Assembly: GCA_030490835.1 (NCBI GenBank) | Contig: CM059975.1 | Coordinates: 59,821,174 to 59,885,173, forward strand | Length of the DNA: 64,000 nucleotides | Origin: Annona cherimola | Lineage: Eukaryota; Streptophyta; Magnoliopsida; Magnoliales; Annonaceae | Reading direction: 5' to 3' | Shown: in pieces, positions 10,178-21,217 of the stretch | Layout: each line of letters opens with the position of its first letter | Position numbering within the stretch: the stretch's first letter is position 1 | Program-made: the position numbers and the translations under genes | Notes under the pieces: model-generated | What the model saw: the letters and a program-made list of their open reading frames with translations, nothing else | What the model was told of the DNA's origin: nothing | The model's database searches: none

Positions 10178-10978
10178 GTGTTTGTAATAGTTGATGATTT
10201 TTCAAGATTCACATGGGTAATTCTCTTAGCTAGCAAAGATGAAGCCTTCTCTATGTTTGCAACTTTTGTAAACTTGGTGCAAAATGAAAAATAAAGTACT
10301 ATTATGACCATTAGAAGTGATCATGGTGGTGAGTTTGAAAATAAATGATTAATAGAATTATGTAATGAAAAAGGAATTCAACACACATTCTCCGCACCAA
10401 GAACTCCACAACAAAATGGAGTGGTTGAAAGGAAAAATAAAACCATACAAGAGATTGCTAGAACAATGCTAAATGAGAGTAAATTATCTAAGAAATTTTG
10501 GAGTGAATCTGTAAGTACAGCTTCTCATGTGTTGAACCGAGTTACCATTAGAGTAATCTTGAAAAATACCACATATGAGCTATGGAAAGGTAGAAAACTA
10601 AATATTTCATATTTTCATGCTTTTGGTTGCACATATTATGTTTTGAACAATGGAAAAACCAACTTGGGAAAATTGAATGCTAAAAGTGACGAGGCAATAT
10701 TCCTTGGCTACTCATCAAATAGCAAAGCATATAGAGTCTTCAATAAGAGGAACCAAGTTGTGGAAGAGTCAATACATGTTGTTTTTGATGAATTTAATCC
10801 ATGCTCCAAAAGAAAAGATGATTTAAGTGATGCAGATGATGTCACAAGTAATCTTAAAAAACTGCATGTGGAAAAGCAAGAAGAATCCACGGAGGAAAAG
10901 GTAAATGAAGGTAATAATTCCCATAAACCTCCAACTGACTTAAAATTCAGAAATGCCCATCCAATTGAGCAGTTATAG
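10178..10978 (+). pseudogene. E3 copia integrase core
   Basis: This is the DDE-type integrase. The first Asp lies in IVDDFSRFTW (about 10184-10213), the second in IRSDHGGEF (about 10312-10337), and the Glu in PQQNGVVERKN (about 10408-10438). The C-terminal GRKLNISYFHAFGCTYYVL region follows. Stops fall at 10292-10294 (TAA) and at TGA in ENK*LIE (about 10347). The TAA is shared with E2 (6296-6298) and E4 (34915-34917). From 10421 to 10978 the frame is open. A one-base loss near 10974 shifts it out of register with the RT. Confidence 0.92.
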
Positions 10979-12126
10979 AGAATATCTATGAAGGTGTAAA
11001 GACTGGAAGGTCAAAACAAAATATTTGTGGACAATACGCCTTTGTATCCAAAATTGAACCAACCACTATTGATCAAGCTCTTGATGATGAAAAATGGATC
11101 ATAGCAATGCAAGAAGAGCTAAATCAATTTGAAAGAAACCAAGTTTGGCATCTTGTTCCAAGACCAAAGGACTATACTGTCATTAGCACAAAATGGGTCT
11201 TTAGGAACAAATTAGATGAAAGTGGACTTATGGTGAGAAACAAAGCTAGACTTGTGGCAAAAGGATACTCACAAGAAGAAGAAATAGACTTTGAGGAATC
11301 CTATGCTCCGGTTGCTAGATTAGAAGCTATTCGCATCTTACTAGCTTTTGCATCTCATATGAACTTCAAGTTGTTTCAAATGGATGTTAAAAGTGCCTTT
11401 TTGAATGGGTATATAAATGAATAGGTGTATGTTGAACAACCACCTGGATTTGCGGAGAAAGATCAATCTAAATTTATATACAAATTAACCAAGGCATTAT
11501 ATGGATTAAAACAAGCTCCAAGGTCTTGGTATGAAAGATTAAGCAAATTTCTGATTGATCATGACTTTCAAAAGGGAAAGGTAGACACCACTTTGTTTAT
11601 TAAGTATAAAGAAAGAGACATTTTGATTATTCAAATTTATGTAGATGACATTATTTTTTGTGCTACTAATGAGATTCTTTGTCAAGAATTTTCTGAACTT
11701 ATGCAGAAAGAATTTGAAACGAGTATGATGAGGGAGCTGAACTTCTTCCTTGGACTACAAATTAAGCAACTAAGTGAATGGATCTTCATAAACCAGTCCA
11801 AGTATATCAAAGAAATGTTAAAGAAGTTTGTCATGGAAAATAGCAAAGGGGCAAACACGCCTATGAGCTCAACCATTAAAATTGACAAATACAAGAAAGG
11901 CAAACCAGTTGATCTAAAGTTATATAGAAGAATGATAGGCTATTTATTATATTTAACTCCTTCTAGACCTGATATACTGTTTAGTGTTTGCATGTGCTCG
12001 AGATTTCAATCATGTCCAAAAGAATCACACTTGGTAGTTGTAAAAAGAATTTTCAGATATTTAGTAGATACTACCAACATAGGACTTTGGTATCCAAAGG
12101 GTTCTAATTTTGATCTAATCGGCTAA
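10979..12126 (+). pseudogene. E3 copia reverse transcriptase
   Basis: This domain is nearly complete. It shows [20 protein letters not shown], the [20 protein letters not shown] block, [16 protein letters not shown] (first catalytic Asp in MDVKSAF), the EQPPGF segment, KALYGLKQAPRSWYERL, the catalytic YVDDIIF (11638-11658) and LNFFLGLQIKQ. It is split by TAG at 11422-11424 and leads into RNase H without a gap. The wording of the motifs fits the SIRE/Maximus lineage. With only one nonsense codon in RT it is the best preserved RT of the window. Confidence 0.94.
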
Positions 12127-12582
12127 TTGGATGCGGATTTTTCCGGTTACAAGGTAGATAGAAAAAGAACTAGTGGAACATGTCAGTTTCTTGGGAACAT
12201 GTTGGTTTCATGGTTTTTAAGAAAATAAACTAGTGTTGCTCTATCCACCGCAGAAGCCGAATATATTGCTGCCGGGAGCTGTTGTGCCCAATTGCTTTGG
12301 ATGAAACAACAACTTAGGGATTATGACATGGATTTTAAAGATATACCTATTAGATGTGATATTACAAGTGCAATATGTTTAACTAAAAATCTAGTATTGC
12401 ATTATAGGACCAATCATATAGACCTAAGACATCATTTTATTAGAGAACATGTAGAAAATCATGATATATGTTTGGAATATGTAAAAACAGAAGATCAAAT
12501 TGCAGATATTTTCACCAAACCTCTAGAAAAAGAACCATTTTATAAAATTAGAAATGATATGGGAATGCTTGAATTAACTTAG
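12127..12582 (+). pseudogene. E3 copia RNase H
   Basis: This continues from the RT frame after a stop in IG*LDADF (about 12124). It has DRKRTSGTCQFLGN, STAEAEYIAAG, TNHIDLRHHFIREH and ADIFTKPLEKE, ending at TAG 12580-12582. A TAA at 12226-12228 equals that in E1 (3713-3715). E4 keeps Gln there, so E1 and E3 look like sister copies for this domain. Conserved TKH reads TNH and CDNTS reads CDITS, so catalytic-site neighbours are also changed. Confidence 0.92.
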
Positions 12583-12868
12583 AAAAGCACAAGCTGAGGG
12601 GGAGCAGCCCCGCCATTCTCAAAGGATTAACCTGTTTCATCTCTATTTTTTGATCAATTGACAAAAAAAGGGGAGAAGAGATTGGGATTTGAGTAGTCTC
12701 ATTTTTTAAATGCTTGTATGGTATTAACTTGTGATTTATTGGAAATGAAAAATGCAAATGATCTATGATTATTCTAAAGATACCAAAACAAGATGAAATA
12801 GTATGTTTTAAAGACATTGAAAGGTATATACTCAAATCAGTTTTGTCAATCATCAAAAAGGGGGAGAT
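12583..12868 (+). promoter_or_regulatory. E3 3' untranslated region with polypurine tracts
   Basis: This is the non-coding spacer between pol and the LTR, homologous to 4070-4422 but shorter. Purine tracts are GAGGGGGAGCAG (about 12595), AAAAAAAGGGGAGAAG (about 12664) and AAAAAGGGGGAGAT, which abuts the LTR. No ORF of interest is present. Confidence 0.78.
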
Positions 12869-14506
12869 TGTTGAAAACATGTGAAAAATAAGCCAAGTTT
12901 ATGTTTTGATGATTAACAAATCAATTTGAGTAAGTTTTGGTTACTAACATGTGTGTGGAGATGATTAAAGGTTATAAAAATAAAGAAAATGAAGCATGGT
13001 AGGTTAAGTCGATTTCCAAGTCGACTCAAGCATCGACTTAGGCCAAGTCGATCCCCGAGTCGACTCCAGCAGCGACTTCAAGAGGCATTTTCTGTCCAGA
13101 GTTGAAATCGAGAACGAGAGCTGCCGAAGTCGCATCTCAAGTCGACTCTGCATGTGACTTGGGTGAAGTCGCAGACCAAGTCGACTCCGGCATCGACTTC
13201 AACCATGATTTTCTGTCTAGTGTTGAAATCGAGAACGAGAGCTGTCGAAGTCGCATCCCAAGTCAACTCGCATGCGACTTGGGTGAAGTCGTAGACCAAG
13301 TCGACTCCAGCTTCGACTTCAGTGCGGAACTTGCAGATCAAGTCAACTCAATGCTAGACTCGAATGAAGATGAAGGCCAAGTCGACTCAAACACTCGACT
13401 TGGATCAAATGAAGAACAAATGAAGATCAAGTGAAGACCAAAGCAAGCAGGGTTGCATGAATCCATCATGGATCATGAACACATACTCAGACATCTTCCA
13501 TGCATTCCTAGATTCAAGACTCAAGACATGGAATCAAATATTTAAAGATAGAAGAATCATAAAGAGTCTTAAGTAATATAAAATGGTGGAAGAACAATCA
13601 AACATGAAGAAATTCAAGCAAGCAAGTTATTCCAAAGAATTTCAAGTTCAACTAGCAAGCTAAGGATGTGAAGTCGCACCCGAAGTCGACTTCACTTGCG
13701 ACTTGGGTCAAGTCGAGGACCAAGTTGACCTAGACTGGAACTAGAAGAAGCTGCGGACAGCCGAAGTCGCACCCGAAGTCGACTCAATCTGCGACTTGGG
13801 CGAAGTCGCACCCGAAGTCGACTCCACCTGCGACTTGGGTCGCAACGGTCGGAAATTTTTCGAACGTTGGCGCATTAAATGAGCACAACATGTAGGGTAG
13901 CTGAGAATTCATTGATTGAGCACAACTCCCATCTGTAAGAGCATTAAGTGATCAAACCATCATATAGAAGAAGAACTCTATTTTCAAATTGCCAAGAGTT
14001 GCTTGCCGAATCATTAAGACTGCTGTACAAGTTCTTCTCTGCACCAAATCTGCCTTTACACATCAGTAACGTGTAGAAACTTTCTTTCACTTTTACTTGT
14101 TGTATTGAACTTGATTTAGTTTGGGTAACTAAGATCAAGTGTAAGTAAAGTTGTGTGTGATTGGAGTGGAACTCGTCACCTACTTGTGGGTGAATTGTTG
14201 ATGCCCCCTAGAACTGGAATCTAGAAGAGAGCAGTGGCTCTAGTTGTATTTGTGAAATATATAGTGGAACCCAAGTCACAAGAGGTGTGAGCTTGGAAGA
14301 GTGGAGTAGGGAAGGTTGCCTGAACCACTATAAAATCTTGCTTACTGATTTTTATTTCTGCTCTTAGCACTATATTACTTTCCATTTGCTTCTTCATAAA
14401 GGGGACTAGATTAATCCGGGGTAAAATTTCTGTTTAAGTTGAAAAATTTTAAATACCCAATTCACCCCTCCCCTCTTGGGTAATTGCCATTAACTCGGGA
14501 CCAACA
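12869..14506 (+). mobile_element. E3 3' LTR (SIRE-like copia), 1638 bp
   Basis: It starts TGTTGAAAACATG and ends CTCGGGACCAACA, and is collinear with the E1 and E4 3' LTRs. It carries two ~121-bp GTCGAC units (13086-13320) and a second GTCGAC/GCGACTT cluster at 13670-13840. The stretch that holds the TATA-like box in the other copies (around 13880-13895) is deleted, so this LTR probably lacks a working core promoter. Because E3 is truncated at its 5' side there is no TSD to check. Confidence 0.93.
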
Positions 14507-14564
14507 ACTCCATGATGTAGTGATGAAATCTCGTGTTAAACATGATATAAGGCTGGTGGGAACA
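14507..14564. other. Short unassigned spacer
   Basis: These 58 bases lie between the E3 LTR end and the next LTR-like block. No motif was recognised. They may be part of the DNA E3 lay in before later rearrangement. Confidence 0.4.
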
Positions 14565-15644
14565 TGTAGCGTCCACCAATTTTGTGGTTTAGGGCATAGG
14601 GTTCATAACAGTTTCGGGTTAGTAGGGTTTATAGGGAATCTACTGTTAATGTGCAATTTTTATGAAATAAATGATTCATTAGCAATTTTTACATCATTAA
14701 AATGTGACATTACTCAATTTGGCTGAAACGAGAGTATGAACCAAAGGTTCCCCTTTTTGTACCTACCACGTGTTTGGTGAAATGCTTGTGTGACAGTTGG
14801 TATATTGAATTTGAAGTAAACCTTGTAAATTTTATTGATGTTGTGTTTGTGGTTTGTGACATTTATTCTTGTTTGTTATTTATGATATGTTATTTAAGAT
14901 GGGTGGTTGTAAAAGGGTTGTTCATGGCCCCTGATTGACATGAGAAGGGGGTTGTTCGTAACCCTTAATTGACATGAGTAAAGGGTTGTTCGTGTTCTTT
15001 TCTTATACATGGTTATATGCATACGTTCTTGGGAGTAGGTGTTAGACCCATATATCTCATATTGATCATGACATGTGCATCCAGAATTTTACTTATTTCT
15101 ACTTTGTGCTAACAACTATCTACTTACTGAGTCTATTTAGACTCACATGGTTTGTTATTTTGCCTTTAGATCACAGGTCAAGTGGGGAGCCTCAATATGG
15201 GGCAAGTAGAGGACCTAATCTTGGAGACCATTAGATTAACACTCTGATCACAGTTATTTGGGATTTATGCTTACTTTTGATATTAGTATATGTAAACAAT
15301 AACTTAGTCAGATTCAACTTTGACAAACACATTGTATTTAGTATTTCAAACTTGATTACAATTTTTGTGGATGCATATATACGATCCTTTGGTTTGCTTA
15401 TTGTGTAAGGATAAATTTCAATGATTTTCTTTCTATGTGAATGTCCTTATTATATGAAGATACAAGTGTATAAATTTAAAGTTGAATGTCACATTTTGGA
15501 ATGAAATTGAAATGCTCATGAATAATAGGTCTTATATTCTATAACACCTCTTATATATTATGGGGAGATGTTACCAAATTTTCCTTAGGTTGTATGGTAC
15601 CCATTCGCCAGTTATTGAGAATATCTAGGCAATGGGGCGTTACA
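14565..15644 (+). mobile_element. LTR-like block, possible solo LTR, no clear TSD
   Basis: The block starts TGTAGCGTCC and ends GGGGCGTTACA, the same kind of ends as the long-LTR family. At about 15128-15180 it holds the CTTACTGAGTC...ACTCACATGG motif followed by an AGATCACAGGTCAAG stretch, which echoes the 3' part of the other long LTRs. The 5-bp flanks (gaaca and ccctt) do not match, so the insertion cannot be proven and one edge may be wrong or rearranged. There is no coding capacity, and the 80-codon frame at 14484-14726 crosses the boundary and is spurious. Confidence 0.5.
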
Positions 15645-15713
15645 CCCCTTCATCTTTTTCCCCTCAAGGGTCTAAGGCCACAAATCACTTTGCATATTCT
15701 CCCTCTCATCTTA
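15645..15713 (+). pseudogene. E6 copia env-like region, left piece
   Basis: These 69 bases read open in one frame (SSFSPQGSKATNHFAYSP...). The frame continues directly at 18275 once the solo LTR and one TSD copy are removed. No domain was recognised. The position upstream of a copia-type 3' UTR and LTR suggests the env-like second ORF of a divergent Sirevirus. Confidence 0.4.
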
Positions 15714-18269
15714 TGTGGAACCCTGACCGTATACGCGTTGTTTTGACCGTATACGCGTCATTTCGACACTTGTAATTTTGAAGATTATTTTATGAATAAA
15801 TAAAGATTCATGAACCTTATTGATGGACATGTGTATTTGAGGTTGAAATAATGCAATTGGGAATTTAACCCCGTAAATAGTGCACGTGAATAGTAAACAG
15901 GGGTTAAGAGATATGATTAAGAGTTAATCACTTGGATTAACTTAATCATAAAAAACAAAATAGAGATTTAATCACTACAAGACAAAATAGCAATTCTTTT
16001 GGATATTTTAATCAAAATTCGGATTTATATGGAAAAATAGAAAAAAATTCATAAGTTGCAATCTGAAAGTCGGAATTCGATGAAATTTTTTATGGATGGT
16101 TAAAAATTCATAATGGATATGATGAATGGATTAAGATGTGATGAAAATCACAAATCAAAGGTCAAGATTAAACGTCAAATGAAAAATCAAAAAGTAGCAT
16201 TACTTTAATTAAATGCTACTTTTGACTTTTTACAAAAATTAAATAATAAAAAATAAAAAAATTAAATGAAATGCAGAAATAGCAGGGGGCGTGAGCAGGG
16301 GTATTGATGGCCATTTGACTTTGATCAATGGTTCAAATTCATCCAAATCACAAATCAAGGGTTTAGATTTAATTAGCTTAAAATTAATTAAATAAAAAAA
16401 TAAAAAAATAGGAAAAATAGGCCTGAAAAATAGGGCAGCTGGAGCAGGGTAGGGAGGCTGCGCAAGGCTCTAAGTACCTTTAGGAAATTAGAAAAAAACA
16501 CCTTTGCAATTTTACACCCTAAGCTAGAGGGGGTAAATTACAAATTCATGAAAAATGGACCCCTATAAATAGAGGAGCAGGCCATGGACGAAATTCACAA
16601 CCATACCAGCTCAAAAATCACTTGAGAAACTTCATTTCCCATCCCCATACATTTTAGCCTTGAAGAATAGAAGGTTGGAGAGAGAAAGTACGAGAAAAAG
16701 AGGCGTATCTCCACTTCGGGTAAGTGATTTCTACCCAAATGTCTTTTGGATGTTAAGTAAGGTAAAACCATGCTTAGATAATCCCCAAGCATGAGAAAAT
16801 AAGTATAGATATAATGTTTAAATGGAATTGTGCCGAAACATCAAAAATTTGGAGCGAAGATAGGGTATTTGGGAATATAGCATATGATATGTGAAAATAA
16901 TGCTCCAAAATTGATAAATGATGATTTGGGATGTATGATTATGATAATATGATGTTAGAATAATGATATATTAATTTCATGATTTTTGGAATTAAGGATT
17001 ATGCTTAAGTGAATTTATGTCAATTTTTAGTATATGGAGAAAATGATTTTTTTGGCCAAGTAAATGATGATAAATTCACAATATATGAAATTTCCAATGA
17101 TATACTAGGCATAAGGAATGTCATGGTATTTTTTATTTTTGAAAAAAATATCAATTTTTGGAACCCATGAACAGTAACCACGTCTCTGTGAACAGTAACT
17201 CGGATGAACAGTATCTGCTACAGTTGCTACAGTAATATGCTACAATAATTTTGCTACAGTGATCTGCTACAGTAACAGCGTGATTTTGAAGAAAATTTGA
17301 GATTAATATTTAAATATGATGATGAAAATTTTGAAGAACCTGTGGATAAAAATATCCACATAAAGAAATAATGCCCAAATAATATATAACATGCATGGGA
17401 AGCAGCTTGAATAGAATAAATGAAAATATCATTTCTCCTTGAATAGGAAAAGGAAAAGAGAAGGTCGAAAACACCTCCTAAAAAGGTAAGCAAGTTATAT
17501 GTTTTGCAAATTATTTCCAAAATGCTTGAAATTGTTTGCAAGTTGCTTTATGAAATTTATTTAAGGTTGGCCATACCTATAACGGCTTTACATGAACTGA
17601 AGTTCGTTTTGTGAAATTATTTATTAAATGCTTTTTATGAAATTGTTTATGATTTGCAAATATCATGCCGGCATGTATATGAGAATGAGCATGTGCCGAG
17701 GAATAGGCCTTAGTCGAGGTAGTAAGCGGACCGGATGTCCCCCTCGCTATTGCCAAGTCGCTTAATAGGCCCAGGCCGGCGGCGACCTCCCTGAAATGGG
17801 AGCATGTATGGGATGGGCGCCTGGCTAGCGTTGCATCCAAAGGAATGTCATGAATGCTATGTATGCATTGCATTTGCATTTTATGAAATGCATGAAAATG
17901 ATTGAAAAATTATGTATAGCTTGCTTACTGAGTATTATTACTCACCCATGCTTTTTCAACAACAGATAGGAAAGATGATGAAGGCAGCATGCCAAATGTT
18001 ATGTATAAATGATGTTTATGTAAACTTTATGTAAAGTCAACGATGATAATTTTGAGATGGAAAGAAATATTTTTATTGTATGAAACAGTTTTGGTTTATA
18101 ACTGTGATATGTGAAATATATTTCATGTTAGATAAATGATGGAAAATTTCCATGTATTGATGAAAAAAAAAATCCTGCCGTGTGATCAGGGCAACAATCC
18201 TGAGTCACGTTTACCAATCAAAACGATCCCGGAGTAAGGCTTCTAGGCACCTCGGTTTGGGGTGCCACA
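15714..18269 (+). mobile_element. Solo LTR, long-LTR family, 2556 bp
   Basis: It starts TGTGGAACCCTGACC and ends GGGGTGCCACA, with a perfect 5-bp target duplication TCTTA (15709-15713 and 18270-18274). The first 900 bases resemble the partial LTR at 62457-63384, including ACCGTATACGCGT, which is duplicated here (about 15727 and 15748). Near 17926 the motif CTTACTGAGTATTATTACTC occurs, and the end carries the family hairpin with arms GGCACC and GGTGCC. At 17208-17280 there are repeated CTACAGT words (GCTACAGTAA, CTGCTACAGT). It shows no coding capacity. Confidence 0.92.
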
Positions 18270-18274
18270 TCTTA

Positions 18275-18640
18275 TAGACACATTCACTCTCCTAGACTAT
18301 CTCAAAGCCATGAAGGGTAGAATCTCTCGAGAACTAGGGTCCATCAATATATCTCTCAAGGAAGTCCACAAAAGTCAAGATAAACTTGAGTAAGAGCTCA
18401 AATACATTACATACCATCTTACCTCTGTAAACAAACACACTCAACCCTTCCATAGTTTCCCCGATTTTAATCCATATAGGGAGGAATCACATATTACTCA
18501 TGCAACTGTGTAAAACTGTAACTATCTCTGTACCCCTTACGATTCCTCATCTCCTCTTACATGTGACCCCCTAGCTAATGAATCCTACCCTATATCTCCC
18601 TTCATTTGCCAAAAAGTGTCCCATATTTTCCACTTTCATA
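18275..18640 (+). pseudogene. E6 copia env-like region, right piece
   Basis: This continues the frame from 15713, beginning DTFTLLDYLKAMKGRISREL and running about 30 codons to a stop, then another ~40 codons (ELKYITYHLTSVNKH...). It looks helical and charged, with no recognised domain. It precedes a 3' UTR and copia LTR, the place where Sireviruses have their env-like gene. That function is not demonstrated for these proteins and the identity rests on position only. Confidence 0.4.
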
Positions 18641-18986
18641 TGTCCCATTTTTGGTGACTAATAAAAAGGGGGATACATTTTTTAGAGTAACATGTTACAT
18701 TTTGGTTAGGGCAGCATGTACTTAGGAATATGGTTTGTTGTAAATTTTGAATTTATATGATGAAATGTTGATTAATGGAATGCAAATGATGAAAATGTTT
18801 TTGATAGATAGAATCCAAATATTAATCTTCTATTGTGTCATCATACGAGTGACATGATAATTTGATCATGATAAGAAATGTTGGATATGACGTGCTATAA
18901 TTGAAAAATCACAACTTGCCAGTAATAAAAATTGAAAGAAAGTTAATCTCAAAATTGATTTTGTTAATTATCAAAAAGGGGAAGAT
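18641..18986 (+). promoter_or_regulatory. E6 3' untranslated region with polypurine tract
   Basis: This AT-rich spacer has TAAAAAGGGGGATAC (about 18661) and, next to the LTR, ATCAAAAAGGGGAAGAT (18970-18986). It has the same organisation as in E1, E3 and E4 but is clearly diverged in sequence. Confidence 0.7.
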
Positions 18987-20582
18987 TATTGAGAAAACAA
19001 TAGTAAATTAAGCAAAATCCATATTTTGATAATTAACAACCTAAATTTGAGACTATTAACAAGTATGTTGCAATATTTCAAGTAAGAAAGTTTCAAATGA
19101 AAGTCATAGCAGATCAAGTCACAGAGTCAAGTTGACTCAGACATCGACTTTGGTCAAGTCAACTCCAAGATTGACTTCAACCGATGCCTTATGTATAGCA
19201 ACAAAATTGTGGACACTGTCGCAGTCGAAGTCGCAGTGAAAGTCGACTTCATGAGCAACTTAGATGGTCTAGGACTTTGATGGTGAATACGAAGAAGTAA
19301 GTGGCATCCAAACTTGATTCCAGTGTGTGCTTATGTGAAGTCCCAGACGAAGTCGACTCGGTCATGCGACTTGGGCTAAGATGCAACTCAAATTAACCTT
19401 AGCATTCGACTTGAACATAAGGGGTTTCAAAACAAGCAGTATCAAGCTTAGAGATCAACTCAAGCAACTCACACCATGTTAGATCAAAACAAATGTCACA
19501 TATTGATTATGCAAGATATCCAAGTACATGACTTAAGATGAAAAAAGGATCCATTCTAAAGTTTGACAAGTGTTGAGACAAATAAAGGAGAACTTAAAGA
19601 TAAAGATAAAGAGCACATATGACAAGGCATTCGATTCATGAAGTCTTGAAGTTCCAAAGAGCATATGGAACAGTGAAGTCGCAACCCAAGTCAACTTCAC
19701 TTACGACTTGGGTCAAGTCTCAGGACCAAATCAATCTCAAAATGGAACTTGAAGCTGGAAGCAAGATGGAAACTCTCGGAAAGGTAGTACTGACGACCAA
19801 AGTAGCAACCCAAGTCGACTCTAGTTTGCAACTTCGGTGAAGTAGAACCCAAAGTCAACTCCGAGTGCAACTTGGATCATAACGGTCTGAAAAATTCAAA
19901 TGTTCGCACATTTAATGTGTGCCAACTTTCTCTTAATGTTCGAAATTACTCTATTATTTAAAGCACAACAAATGAAGTGAAGAAGGTTAGCTAGAACATT
20001 TGTTGAGATCTTTCCTTCCTTCTCATAAGTTATCGAGAGATCATTAAGTGCTCAAAAGGAAAAACTGCAATACTCACTGCAAATACCGAAGCTTCTCATC
20101 AATCTCAAGCTCTACAAGTTCTTCTTTGTGTTGAAACTGTATCTACACAATCTCTAAAGTGTATAATTCTTTCTTAAACTCTTTCTCTCATTATTCTACT
20201 TAGCTTGGTATTAGAAACCAAGATTAAGTAAAGATAATTAGTGCACAGTTGGAGTGTGACTCACCATCTACTTGTACTGTGATTGTAAAGACCCCTTAGA
20301 GCTAGAATCTAGAATAAAGTAAGAGCTCTAGTTGTATTTTCATTGATATAGTGAAACCCAAGACACAAATGTGTGCACTTGGAAGAGTGGAGTAAGGAGG
20401 GTTGTCCTCAACCACTATAATTTCTTGTATCTACTATTATTACTTTGCTTGCTCTTCTATTCTCCACATTTTCATTTAAGAGGACTTAATTCACAAGGGG
20501 TTAAGTTTAATATACTGAAAGAAATTAAAAAGAATCCAATTCACCCTCCTCTCTTTGTTTTTCCATAAACTCAGGAGCAACA
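18987..20582 (+). mobile_element. E6 3' LTR (divergent SIRE-like copia), 1596 bp
   Basis: It aligns end to end with the E1/E3/E4 LTRs but is diverged. The start reads TATTGAGAAAAC instead of TGTTGGAAAC, and the end reads CTCAGGAGCAACA. Degenerate GTCGAC/GCGACTT words are scattered at 19120-19400 and 19675-19880. The short frames inside (19619-19840 and 20371-20568) are not genes. No PBS follows the LTR, so this is a 3' LTR or a solo piece. It abuts a minus-strand LTR fragment. Confidence 0.85.
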
Positions 20583-21217
20583 ACTTCAACACATACAACT
20601 TAGAGCCTCAACTCCCTTTTAAATGCTAACTCTACAGGACCTTTGCAATAATCACATAAGTAATTAATAAGTTCCATTTCAACCGATCATTCCTCATTTC
20701 TTCACTTGGCCTTGGTCTCCAATAACAAACTAAATAATTAATTACAACAAGAAATTAGCAATGAAATCAAACTACACATTACAAGTTTGTGTAGAACATC
20801 GTAGCATAGAAGAAAACTCTTACAAAGTGAGGGAGAAAATGTAAACTTGAAGCTTCTTGCAATAACTTGAGAGCCATTCTTGCAAATTCTTGAAAAGAGC
20901 TTTGCATGTTTAAGGATGGGAAGGTGGCCGCATAACGAATTCTTTAACTAACCCCTTCAATTTCACTTGATGTTTCTCAAATAGTTTTAAAGAAATTTTG
21001 AATATTATGTGATAGGCGGCACACATTTATTACTGTTATGACTGAAGGTACATCTGGAGCTGACTTGGCTTGTGACTTCACCTAAATCGTAGCTAAAGTT
21101 AACTTTGTTAACTTTAGTGCTCCATATGCTTCTAGATAGAATTTCTTCAAGTATTAGTCATTAAGTTCCATGTGGAGTCAACTTAGGACTGGACTTCACC
21201 CAAGTCGCATGTAAAGT
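20583..21217 (-). mobile_element. Minus-strand SIRE-like LTR fragment, first piece
   Basis: Read on the minus strand, this is the 3' half of a copia LTR. It shows the tRNA-distal words shared with 25700-25900 (CTTGGCCTTGGTCTCCAATAA, TACACATTACAAG...GTGTAG), then degenerate GACTTCACC/AAGTCGCATG array words at 21050-21210. The true LTR terminus at its low end is missing. It is split at 21217 by a solo LTR with an AAAGT duplication and continues at 22659. Confidence 0.7.

Noticed and set aside
13020..13840. Regular GTCGAC/GCGACTT words resembling a CRISPR array
   Set aside because: Repeats are short, variable and inverted, spacers are repeats themselves, and the region lies inside an LTR of a plant element.
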